DNA of 64,000 nucleotides from Charina bottae (taxonomy: Eukaryota > Chordata > Lepidosauria > Squamata > Charinaidae). The stretch spans positions 74,873,414-74,937,413 of the forward strand of contig JALMGJ010000002.1 of the NCBI GenBank assembly GCA_023362775.1. Reading direction: 5' to 3'. Under the pieces are notes generated by a model. The model searched no databases, was not told where the DNA came from, and worked only from the letters and a program-made list of their open reading frames with translations. Position 1 is the first letter of the stretch. Each line of letters opens with the position of its first letter. Shown in pieces: positions 1-9,187 of this stretch. The position numbers and the translations under genes are program-made.

Positions 1-351
1 ATTGATTGATTAGGTGCCCTTGTGATATTCCTTAGAATAGCACGCATTAATGAAAAAGTACACATTTTTGCATAAGCCTGGAATATTTGTTTATTTCCTT
101 GCCAAAAAAGCTGGCCTTACCAACTACTTTATCTAGTTACGCACTCCTTGTGATCCAACATGGCAATTATTTATTTATTATTATTTATTATTAAATTTCT
201 ATGACCGCCCATCTCCCCCTCAAGGAGGGCAAATTATATGTATGTTGAATAAGGAACATCCTATTGCCTTTCTGACAAGCTGATTAGATTTCTGAGATGG
301 TGTTTATAAACTAGTTCGATGGAATTTAGTGGGGCTTACTATTAGGAATGT
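1..351. other. Intronic or intergenic flank left of the copia element
   Basis: No coding sequence is recognised. Around 165-240 there is an AT-rich TTATT tract followed by a 'gaccgcccatctcccc' block. The same block is seen at 12225-12300 and beside the L2 copy at 22294, so this is probably a minus-strand L2 3'-tail remnant. The last five bases, 347-351 (AATGT), are the target duplication of the Ty1/copia insertion. Confidence 0.5.
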
Positions 352-817
352 TGTCAAAGGGCGAGCGGCTGGAGTGGCCTGCTTCTCTCTCCTAGGCACC
401 AGTGATCCACGTACTATGCAGTAAATAGACTCCAAACAGAAGTTATATCAAATATCCTATTTACTTATATACATATACTTATTTACTTATATACATACGT
501 ATTTACAGATCACTTCCACAGGTAACAAAATGATACACCAACGATACAGCATTCACGAGGTAAAATGGGAATAATGGGAAATGTCTCTGCTAATATAGTG
601 AAACTGACCAATCACATTATAGGTCACTCTCGTTATTCACCACACCCAACTTAACTCTAAGCACCTGTTGTATGAGTCACTCACTGACACATCATTCCTA
701 CAACAATGGCTGCTAATTGGGTGACTGTGCAGAATATTTCCCCTTTAACCTAAATATCAAGCCTCTCTGTATAATTTATATCTAGCAGTAAATTCCTGGG
801 TTTATCAAACCCCAACA
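352..817 (-). repeat. 3' LTR of the copia element
   Basis: About 466 bp, matching 4941-5390. The inner edge on the plus strand ends AACCCCAACA, as in the other LTR. The outer edge reads TGTCAAAGG instead of the TGTTGGGGC of the 5' LTR, so the terminal 8-bp inverted repeat is lost on this side. It also has a short extra 'tatatacat' block near 470-490. Confidence 0.93.
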
Positions 818-826
818 CCCCTTCAA
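818..826 (-). other. Polypurine tract of the copia element
   Basis: On the minus strand TTGAAGGGG directly abuts the start of the 3' LTR (TGTTGGGG). A purine run in this place is where plus-strand DNA synthesis is primed in LTR retrotransposons. It is short, so the exact limits are uncertain. Confidence 0.65.
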
Positions 827-845
827 TTTACAATAGATATTACAT

Positions 846-3800
846 TCAATTGTACAGAATAGAAGACATACACATTTGAGATATACACATCCTATGTCTA
901 TCTATGCTTAGAGGCTTTGTCATCACATCTGCTACATTACATTCAGATGGACAATATTGCAAATCTATCAGATACTCCTTAACAGTATTCCTAACATTAT
1001 GATACTTGATATCAACATGTTTGCTCCTTGCTCTGATCTTATCACTCTTTGCAATCTGTATACATGCCTCACTATCATCGTATACACATATAGGCCCCTC
1101 AATTGTTATATTTACATCCATTAACAATTGCCTATACCAAATTAATTCTGAACATAAATCAGATAATGCTGCATACTCTGCCTCTGAAGTTGACACAGCG
1201 ACTGAACTTTGTTTACGAGACTTCCAACCAACTAAGGTGTTACCAAACATTATAATCAACCCTGTCATTGATTTTCTATCATGTACATCATTACCCCAAT
1301 CACTATCTACATAGCATTTCAATTTCAATGGCTTACATGATTTTATCAATAAACATTTATCAATACTCCCCTAATACACCTAAACACACGTTTGATACCT
1401 TGCCAATGCCTCTGAGTAGGTTTGGTTACATATCTACTCAGAACATTTACTGTGTTCCCGATATCAGGACGCAACCATTGTGCTATATACAATAAACTCC
1501 CAATTATTGAATGATAGTGTTCTTGATCACATGAAGTTTGGTCATCATCTCCAGTCTCTGTTTTAACAAAATCTGTTGTCAACAATGTTCCATATTGTTC
1601 TCTCTTAGCAGTGCTTCAATTTTCTTCCGCTGCTCTAGAACATAACCCCCATCAACCTTCTGAATACCCACGCCTAGGTAATTCTTAATTTCTCCCAGAT
1701 CTTTGACATCAAAGTGTTGTTTCAGATTTTCAGTAAATTCAATTACCCTGCTTTGATCTTTTGCTATAAAACACAAATCGTCTACAAAAATCAAAAGCAA
1801 AATCTGTTCATCATTTTCACATTGCTTTACATACAGACATGGGTCAGCTAAACTACACTTGAATCCCATTCTTTGTAATTCCTTATCTAAAGTTAGATTC
1901 CAGCAACGTGCCGACTGCTTGAGTCCATACAATGCTTTCTGCAACTTGTATACTCTTCCTGCAATCTTTGATTCATACCCTGGGGCTTCATTCATATAGA
2001 TCTCTTCATTCAAATCAGCATGCAAATATGCTGTTGTGATATCATAATGTTGTACTACACAATTCCCAGCTGCTGCCATTGCTAAGGCAAACCTAAATGT
2101 CTCCCCTCTTAGCGTTGGTGCAAATACTTCACCATAAGTCTGATTCTTTACCTGGGAAAATCCTTGTGCTACCAACCTAGCCTTATACTGAATATCACCA
2201 TTCACTAAGGTTTTCTTCTTATACACCCATCTACAGCCTACTGCTCTATGCCCCTCAGGCAGCCTAGTAGGTTTGAAAACCTTATGAGAATTAATGGCTT
2301 TCATTTCCACATCCATAGCAGCTTTCCATCTACTCTGCTCGTGTTGTGGCAACTCCAATACGTCCTTGTAATTACGAGGTTCATAATCAATAAAACACAC
2401 TTTTACATCACCTGGTGTATAACGTTGAGGTGGTATGCCCTTGTTAACTCTCTCAGATCTGCGCAATACTGTAGCCTCCTGCATCATTGGCACACTAGGA
2501 GTTAATTCCTCTTCCTTCTTAATCACATCAGTGGACTCTCTCCGCTCTGAGAACTCAAAACGTCCCTGACTAGGAAGATAAACCTCACTGCTCCCGTGTA
2601 ATCTCTGCCAATTGCTATGCTCACAAAAACTTGCTGATCTAGAAATAACAACTTTCCTGCCATCAGTGAACCTATATCCCTTGGTCCCTGGCTCATACCC
2701 CACAAACGTCATCTTCTGTGCTTTTGCCTGTCCCTTCCTACGTACTTCCTTATGCACGTGAACATAGGCAGTGCACCCAAACACCTTCAAATGAGCTAAT
2801 GGTGGTTTCTTGCCATATAACATATAATATGGAGTTTGATTTACAGACACACTCCATAACCTGTTAATTAAATAATTAGCAGTTAATATTGCCTCTCCCC
2901 AGTATCCACGTGATAACCCTGAGTCAGCAATGAGTGAATCCTTTACTGTCTGCAATGCCAAATTCCTACGTTCAGCCACGCCATTCTCAGCTGAACTATG
3001 TGGGTTAGTTCTCCTATGCACAATGCCCCTTTTACCGAGCCATTGCTGAAAACTCCCACTAAGAAACTCTGTACCCCGGTCAGTTTGTAAACTACGCACC
3101 TTTGTGCTATATCTACGTTCCACAAACTGTACCCAGTTTCTAAACTTTTCAAATGTTTGACTTTTAGCTTTCAATAGGTAACAGAACCCAAATCTAGTGT
3201 AATCATCTACAATAACTAAAACATATTTAGCACCCCCTATTGTAGCTGGTAATGGACCAATTAAGTCAGCGTGAACTAATTCAAAACGTTTATGTGATTT
3301 CCTATCACTGAATTTGCTCACAGGAAATACTTTTGATTTTGCAACCTTACAAACTGTACAATCCAAATACACTTGGCACTTTTTCAATTCCATTCCAGAA
3401 CTTGCTTCTGACATCTTTTCAATCACTTTGAAACTCGGATGCCCAAGCCTTCTATGCCATAGGTGCTCACATGAATCATGTGTTGGCTTATTAATTGTAG
3501 CTACATCATGGTTGCTGCTTGTCCTGGTTTGAACTATTTCATAAAGATAGTTCTGTAAAATACTTTTACCACAAACATTGTTATCTTTCATGACAATACA
3601 TTCATTATTTCCAAACTGTACAGTATAACCCTGTTTATCCAATTGTGACACACTAATTATATTGTACTCCAGTTCAGATACACACAACATTGATAATTCA
3701 ATATTTAACCCTGGTACGTACACTAATCCCTTACCAGTCACAGATGCAATGCTTCCATTAGCTAGAGTAACATGATCTCTATCAGCCTGCTTAAAACTCT

Positions 3801-4671
3801 TAAACATCTGTCTGTTATTTCCTATATGCTGACAAGCCCCACTGTCAATTAAAAATGGTCCCTTTAAATCTTGTTCTACACTAGAACTAATTAAAGACAG
3901 CTGTGCAGCGTCTCCCGGCTTGGAGATTTTCGGCTTGGCTTTCGGCTTCTGTTTCTTATCACAATCCCGCAACAAATGCTTATCAGACTTGCAGTAGAAA
4001 CATTTTCGCTTTACAAATAAAACATTGTTTTGCTTATCAGAACATTCCTTAACAAAAACACTGTTTTGTTTAGACCTAATTACATTAGAACACTGTTTTC
4101 TTCTTTGCTCTTCTTCCAAGAGCCTGCCAGATAAGTAGTTTATGGTCAAATCTCCCTCAGATAATGACCCGAAGCTAGTTGCTAAAGTATCCCACGTTTC
4201 ATTTAGAGAACTGAGAATTATATACACTTTGTTAGCTTCTGTAAATGGCATATCTCTCTGAGCCAATTCCTGGAACAACCCTGTCATATAATGCAGGTGA
4301 TCCCTTATATTATCAGATACCCCTAATCTAGAGTGATAAAGTTTTCTTGTTAGCAAAACTTTACATAACGGCGAGCTTCTTAGATAAACATTCTTTAAAG
4401 CTTCCCAACACTTATTGGCTAACTGACAGTCTCTAACATAACACAATTGGCTATCCTCCAGACATAAAATTATGCTTGCCAATGCTTTCTCATCCTGTAG
4501 AACAATGTCCTCATCATCCAGGTCTGGTTGCATGCAAAGCACAATCTTCCAAAGACCTTCACGTCGAAGATACATTTCCATCTTATATGCCCATGACGAA
4601 TAATTATTGTCATTCAGTCTTTCCAGAGGAAAACCTCCCCCGACTGCCGGCAACATCTTCGCTGTGCTCAT
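846..4671 (-). pseudogene. copia gag-pol polyprotein, two frameshifts
   Basis: The first open frame (4671-1579, 1030 aa) runs through gag, a CX2CX4HX4C zinc knuckle at residues 224-237, an aspartic protease with DSGA at 276-279, an integrase with an HHCC zinc site (HLWHRRLGH... CTVCKVAK) and DDE residues (VHADLIGP, QTDRGTEF, SAENGVAERRN), and an RT with the motif A region YDITTAYLHADLNEE and the FVDDL active site. The frame then breaks near 1580. A second frame covers about 1585-1346 and a third covers 1349-846, which holds RNase H (CYVDSDWGND, STSEAEYAA, ADVMTKPL). Two indels in the RT/RNase H linker therefore separate RNase H from the rest, while the upstream 3 kb has no stop. The element presumably encoded one Gag-Pol protein, as copia elements do. 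The start at 4671 is the first in-frame ATG after the leader. Confidence 0.94.
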
Positions 4672-4926
4672 CTGTCTTCAGCCCCTTTTGGGCAGACACC
4701 GATGATTAAAGACACAGACCTTATCAGAACGTCCTCCAGCTGCAAAACAAGCGTAGGAGAAAAAAACACACACACAGGGACGGAACCTGTTAAAGCTCCA
4801 AATCACTCCAAATAGCCACATGACTCCTGGATAGGCTTCCAAAGCTTCCAGCTCACAGACTGCACACGATCCACTGATCCACAGCCAGTGCAAAACCTTC
4901 CGTCGTCTATGGCTTCTCTGTTACCT

Positions 4927-4940
4927 CTGGGCCCATAACC
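4927..4940 (-). other. Primer binding site matching a half tRNA-iMet
   Basis: The 14 bases next to the 5' LTR read CTGGGCCCATAACC on the plus strand. This is the anticodon-arm sequence of vertebrate initiator methionine tRNA, so the element RNA can pair with it. The match is to the middle of the tRNA, not its CCA end. That implies priming by a 5' half tRNA cut in the anticodon loop, the mechanism known for Drosophila copia. Confidence 0.85.
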
Positions 4941-5390
4941 TGTTGGGGCGCAAGCGGATGGAGCGGCCTGCTTCTCTCTCCTAGGCACCAGTGATCCACG
5001 TACTATGCAGTAAATAGACTCCAAACAGAAGTTATATCAAATATCCTATTTACTTATATACATACGTATTTACAGATCACTTCCACAGGTAACAAAATGA
5101 TACACCAACGATACAGCATTCACGAGGTAAAATGGGAATAATGGGAAATGAGAATGTCTCTGCTAATATAGTGAAACTGACCAATCACATTATAGGTCAC
5201 TCTCGTTATTCACCACACCCAACTTAACTCTAAGCACCTGTTGTATGAGTCACACACTGACACATCATTCCTACAACAATGGCTGCTAATTGGGTGACTG
5301 TGCAGAATATTTCCCCTTTAACCTAAATATCAAGCCTCTCTGTATAATTTATATCTAGCAGTACATTCCTGGGTTTATCAAACCCCAACA
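4941..5390 (-). repeat. 5' LTR of the copia element
   Basis: 450 bp bounded by TGTTGGGG and CCCCAACA, a perfect 8-bp inverted terminal repeat of the TG...CA type. It is followed directly by the AATGT target duplication at 5391-5395. It should hold the element promoter and polyadenylation site, but I could not pick out a convincing TATA box or start site. Confidence 0.95.
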
Positions 5391-5672
5391 AATGTTCAGC
5401 GTCATATGGGTCATGTTTCTCTTGAATTGCTTGCGACTGATTCCACTGTCATTCATTCATAAATAATGCTCAGACTTTAGGGTAATTATATCTTAAATTT
5501 AGAAAACTGGTGATAGAATTCTTTTAAATGCAAAATTAATCGTTCCCATGTCTATGAAGGTTCTCAGTCATCCAGGTGGAATTGTCTATAGCTTGAATGT
5601 CTATGAAGGTTCTCAGTCATCCAGGTGGAATTGTCTATAGCTTGAATCATGTCAACTGGATTTCTATTTTCT

Positions 5673-5720
5673 CAGTGGAAACGTTTTGCTCCTTATCCAA
5701 GGAGCTTCTTCAGTCTGAGC
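5673..5720 (-). ncRNA. Hammerhead ribozyme motif, PLE A1 minus arm (G12A)
   Basis: The minus strand gives CTGAAGA, then a perfect stem-loop GCTCCTTGGATAAGGAGC, then AAAAC where the hammerhead core needs GAAAC. Flanking CTCAG and CTGAG-like blocks can form stem I. The conserved G of the GAAA box (G12, the proposed general base) is A here, so self-cleavage is expected to be strongly reduced. Hammerheads in Penelope-like ends are known from other eukaryotes. Confidence 0.75.
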
Positions 5721-5809
5721 AAAGTTGAGAAGGGAATCCTAAATATGTTTCTAGGTAGCTGTGTGACCTTACCCTGGGGCTAGGTCATGGTTATATTGAG
5801 ATGTTATTT

Positions 5810-7825
5810 TTAAGTCCTGTTATCATCTAAAGGAGGATCGTTAAGATCACCATGGTGCTGTTGAGCTTGTGAAATGGTCTTAATCTTCCTAGGCACAGAA
5901 GACAATGCGGGGAGGAAGATGGGGGAGAGGTTTTGCCTGAGGCCCCCACCTCTACTCAAGGAAGGATTTTCCAAGTTGGCATAAATGGATTCCTTGACCC
6001 CTCTCTCAAACCACCTATCTTCTCTGTCTAAAATGTGAACATTAACGTCCTCAAATGAGTGTCCTTTTTCCTTTAGATGAAGATAAACTGCTGACTCTGG
6101 TCCTGTGGTGTTACTTCTCCTGTGTTGGGCCATCCTCCTGTACAAAGGTTGTTTGGTTTCTCCAATGTAGAGTTCAGAGCACTCCTCACTGCACTGGATT
6201 GCATAAACTACGTTGCTTTTCTTGTGTTTTGGAGTTTGATCTTTGGGGTGTACAAGCCTCTGTCTCAGTGTGTTGGTGGGTTTGAAATATACAGGTATGT
6301 GGTGTTTGCCAAATATCCTTTTTATCTTTTCAGACACGCCAGCCATGTAAGGAATGACCAGGTTCTTCCGTTTACTCTGAGTCTCAGCCCTATCTGTCGC
6401 TGTTTTAGGTCTGGTAGATTTAGATTTGGTGAAGGCCCAATTTGGATATCCACAGGCCTTCAGGGCTGTTCTCAGGTGCTGCTTTTCATTCTTTTTGGAA
6501 TCCATGGAGGTGGGGATGGTTTCTGCTCTGTGTGACAATGTCCTGATGACTCCTAGTTTGTGCTGCAGTGGATGGTGGGAGTCAAACATCAGATATTGAT
6601 CTGTGTATGTGGGTTTCCTGTAGATCCCTATTTCTAGCTTGCCACCGGTCCCAATGAGGACTTCACAGTCTAGGAATGCCAGTCTGTTGTCCTTGGTGTC
6701 TTCTCTGGTGAAGCTAATGTTGGCATCTATAGTGTTTATATGGTCCGTGAAGGCCTGTACTTCCTGGGCCTTGATTTTGACCCAGGTGTCATCCACATAC
6801 CTAAACCAGTGGGTGGGCACCGTTCCCTGGAATGTGTTGAGTGCTTTCTTCTCCACTTCTTCCATGTATAAATTGGCCACAATGGGTGACACAGGAGAAC
6901 CCATGGCACAGCCGTGTTTTTGTCTGTAAAAGTCACCTCTGTATGTGAAATAAGTGGTGTTAAGACACAGGTCCAGAAGATGGCAGATCTGGTTTGGGTT
7001 GAGATGGCTTCTCCTTTCCAGGTTGCTGTCCTCTTCTAGTCTCTTCCTGACAGCGGATAGAGCATGAGTGGTGGGGATGCTGGTGAAAAGGGAGGACACA
7101 TCAAAGGAGACCATAGTTTCATCTGTATCCAGTTTCAGGATCTTTGCTTTGGAAACAAATTCTTCCGAATTATGGATGTGGTGTTCAGAGTGTCCAACTA
7201 GAGGTGCTAGTATGGTAGAGAGGTGTTTGGCAATGTTGTATGTTACCGAATTGATGCTGCTGACTATGGGTCGGAGGGGTGTTCCTTCCTTGTGTATCAT
7301 AGGAAGTCCGTAGATGCAGGGGATGGCTTCTCCAGGATACAGACGGTGGTAGGTAATCCTATCGATGGAGCCATCATGTTCCAATTGTTTCAAACTGTCT
7401 ATTACCTTTTTCTTGTAATTGTTGGTGGGGTCTCTTTTCAGTTTTTCATATGTATGGTGATCCTCCAAAAGTGAGGTAATTTTATTGTGGTAGTCTGCAG
7501 TGTTTAGAACCACTGTACATCTTCCTTTGTCAGCAGGTAAAATGGTGATGGTTTCATCTTTGCTGAGGGCAGTCAGGGCTCTCCTCTCTTGGACGGTAAG
7601 GTTGGGGGGAGGAGGTTGAGCACTGGACAGAGCTGCAGATATTTTAAGCCGGAGTTGTTCTGCTTCCTCAAAAGGTAGGTGGTTGTTGTGGATGGCAGAT
7701 TCTGTGGCTGTAATGAGCTCCACAACCGGAACTTGCTTGGGAGTGATGGCAAAATTAAGACCTTTGGCTAGGACATCTCTCTCTGGTTGGGAGAGTTCTC
7801 TGTCTGAGAGATTTTTCACCCACAT
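5810..7825 (-). CDS. Penelope-like RT with C-terminal GIY-YIG endonuclease
   Basis: A 671-aa uninterrupted frame. The N-terminal part (NLSDRELSQPERDVLAKGLN) is followed by RT motifs: ILPADKGRCTVV near 97, FDVSSLFTSIP near 240, GCAMGSPVSPIVANLYME near 304 and the YVDD catalytic box near 345. A linker leads to a GIY-YIG nuclease (VVYAIQC... LYIGETKQPLYRRMAQHR, later ESIYANL) near 545-640. This RT plus GIY-YIG order is diagnostic of Penelope-like elements, which prime reverse transcription at a chromosomal nick. The protein lacks the N-terminal region of full-length relatives, because the arm junction at about 7899 lies just upstream of the first ATG at 7825. A 2-kb frame without stops suggests recent insertion. 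No host function is implied. Confidence 0.93.
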   Translation of the reverse strand: MWVKNLSDRELSQPERDVLAKGLNFAITPKQVPVVELITATESAIHNNHLPFEEAEQLRLKISAALSSAQPPPPNLTVQERRALTALSKDETITILPADKGRCTVVLNTADYHNKITSLLEDHHTYEKLKRDPTNNYKKKVIDSLKQLEHDGSIDRITYHRLYPGEAIPCIYGLPMIHKEGTPLRPIVSSINSVTYNIAKHLSTILAPLVGHSEHHIHNSEEFVSKAKILKLDTDETMVSFDVSSLFTSIPTTHALSAVRKRLEEDSNLERRSHLNPNQICHLLDLCLNTTYFTYRGDFYRQKHGCAMGSPVSPIVANLYMEEVEKKALNTFQGTVPTHWFRYVDDTWVKIKAQEVQAFTDHINTIDANISFTREDTKDNRLAFLDCEVLIGTGGKLEIGIYRKPTYTDQYLMFDSHHPLQHKLGVIRTLSHRAETIPTSMDSKKNEKQHLRTALKACGYPNWAFTKSKSTRPKTATDRAETQSKRKNLVIPYMAGVSEKIKRIFGKHHIPVYFKPTNTLRQRLVHPKDQTPKHKKSNVVYAIQCSEECSELYIGETKQPLYRRMAQHRRSNTTGPESAVYLHLKEKGHSFEDVNVHILDREDRWFERGVKESIYANLENPSLSRGGGLRQNLSPIFLPALSSVPRKIKTISQAQQHHGDLNDPPLDDNRT

Positions 7826-7898
7826 GTTCTTTTTGTCCTCTGTGGTCCTGTTGTTGTTGTTCCTCCCAGAGGTTTCTCCAGTTCCTTGTTTCTGCTCA

Positions 7899-8474
7899 GA
7901 GACTCAGAGTAAACGAAAGAACCTGGTCATTCCCTACATGGCTGGCGTGTCTGAAAAGATAAAACGGATATTTGGCAAACACCACATACCTGTATATTTC
8001 AAACCCACCAACACACTAAGACAGAGGCTTGTACACCCCAAAGATCAAACTCCAAAACACAAGAAAAGCAATGTAGTTTATGCAATCCAGTGCAGTGAGG
8101 AGTGCTCTGAACTCTACATTGGAGAAACCAAACAACTTTTGTACAGGAGGATGGCCCAACACAGGAGAAGTAACACCACAGGACCAGAGTCAGCAGTTTA
8201 TCTTCATCTAAAGGAAAAAGGACACTCATTTGAGGACATTAATGTTCACATTTTAGACAGAGAAGATAGGCGGTTTGAGAGAGGGGTCAAGGAATCCATT
8301 TATGCCAACTTGGAAAATCCTTCCTTGAATAGAGGTGGGGGCCTCAGGCACAATCTTTCTCCCATCTTTCTCCCGGCTTTGTCTTCTGTGCCTAGGAAGA
8401 TTAAGACCATTTCACAAGCTCAACAGCACCATGGTGATCTTAACGATCCTCCTTTAGATGATAAAAGGACTTAA
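7899..8474 (+). pseudogene. Inverted partial copy of the PLE endonuclease end
   Basis: From GAGACTCAGAGTAAACG onward this repeats, in the opposite orientation, the C-terminal 190 or so residues of the 5810-7825 protein, including the GIY-YIG domain (YIGETKQLLYRRMAQHR). Only a few residues differ from the other arm. There is no RT and no own start codon. The open frame that appears to begin at 7683 owes its first third to antisense of the neighbouring RT gene. Confidence 0.9.
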
Positions 8475-8563
8475 AAATAACATCTCAATATAACCATGAC
8501 CTAGCCCCAGGGTAAGGTCACACAGCTACCTAGAAACATATTTAGGATTCCCTTACCAACTTT

Positions 8564-8613
8564 GCTCAGACTGAAGAAGCTCCTTGGATAAGGAGCAAAA
8601 CGTTTCCACTGGG
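8564..8613 (+). ncRNA. Hammerhead ribozyme motif, PLE A1 plus arm (G12A)
   Basis: Same core as in the opposite arm: CTGAAGA at 8571-8577, stem II GCTCC...GGAGC, then AAAAC in place of GAAAC. The lost G follows a C, so CG to CA decay explains the change. Pairing of CTCAG with CTGGG in stem I is also weakened compared with intact copies. Confidence 0.75.
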
Positions 8614-8664
8614 AAAATAGAAATCCAGTTGACATGATTCAAGCTATAGATTATCGTTCCCATG

Positions 8665-9187
8665 AAAAATAATTAAGACAAAATAAAATGAGACTTGTAT
8701 GTGTGTTTACTGTATATATTTCAGTTTAACCACAGTAGGGAAGCTTGGGGGATGTGATCTTTCTACTTCTGATACAAAAAGTTTTCAGCTAAACTAAATA
8801 TACCAATATATATGGAAATGTGCATAGTTCCAGAAAGAAATTGGTTTAGAAGTACAGGCTTCCCTTGCCTTAATGCTAGGGTTATATTCCCTAACAACCT
8901 TGTATACAGTGAATTCACATAAATCAAGACACTTTTGTACCCCAAATGCATTGACAAATATACTCATAAGTTTTTAGAACCTTATTCTTAAGCACTATGT
9001 TACTCGAGCATATTTTCTTCCTTGTCATGTGTTCTATGTACAGTGAGAGCATTTTCTGTATCTTTTCTTTAGCTGGATTTTTAATATAGCTTGTGGTTTC
9101 CATGACAGACAAAGAGGTAGAATGCATCACAACACTACAAATTTTATTTGCGCTCTTTGTTATTTTGCACACAGTAGATTCACACAG
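8665..9187. other. Unassigned intronic sequence between PLE A1 and BovB
   Basis: No recognisable gene or repeat. The last twelve bases (9176-9187, AGATTCACACAG) are the target duplication of the next element. Confidence 0.5.

Larger units (their letters stand above)
352..5390 (-). mobile_element. Ty1/copia LTR retrotransposon, nearly complete, frameshifted
   Basis: Complete LTR-retrotransposon layout read on the minus strand: 5' LTR 4941-5390, primer site 4927-4940, leader, gag-pol 4671 down to 846, a purine tract at 818-826, and 3' LTR 352-817. The 5-bp duplication AATGT is found at 347-351 and 5391-5395, so the insertion boundaries are secure. The order gag zinc knuckle, protease, integrase, RT, RNase H (integrase before RT) defines the copia superfamily. 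The LTRs are largely identical apart from two small indels, a few substitutions and a cluster of differences at one end, so the copy is fairly young. It is not autonomous now because pol is frameshifted twice. Confidence 0.96.
5551..8652 (-). mobile_element. Penelope-like element A1, foldback with long ORF
   Basis: The insertion is bounded by a 12-bp target duplication, ATCGTTCCCATG, at 5539-5550 and 8653-8664. It has two opposed arms. A long minus-strand arm runs from about 7898 down to 5551 and carries the RT/endonuclease frame. A plus-strand arm from about 7899 to 8652 repeats the last 0.75 kb in inverted orientation, so both element 3' ends face outwards. The arms differ by only a handful of bases where compared. 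The left edge carries two tandem copies of the last 49 bases (5551-5599, 5600-5648), while the right arm stops short at 8652. Partial inverted copies of this kind are known for Penelope-like elements. Confidence 0.92.

Noticed and set aside
4927..4940. A tRNA gene
   Set aside because: Only 14 bases match initiator tRNA, at the expected primer site; no acceptor stem or T arm follows.
7683..8474. A single 263-aa plus-strand gene
   Set aside because: The first third is antisense of the Penelope RT gene and the rest is the inverted copy of its endonuclease; it is an artefact of the arm junction.
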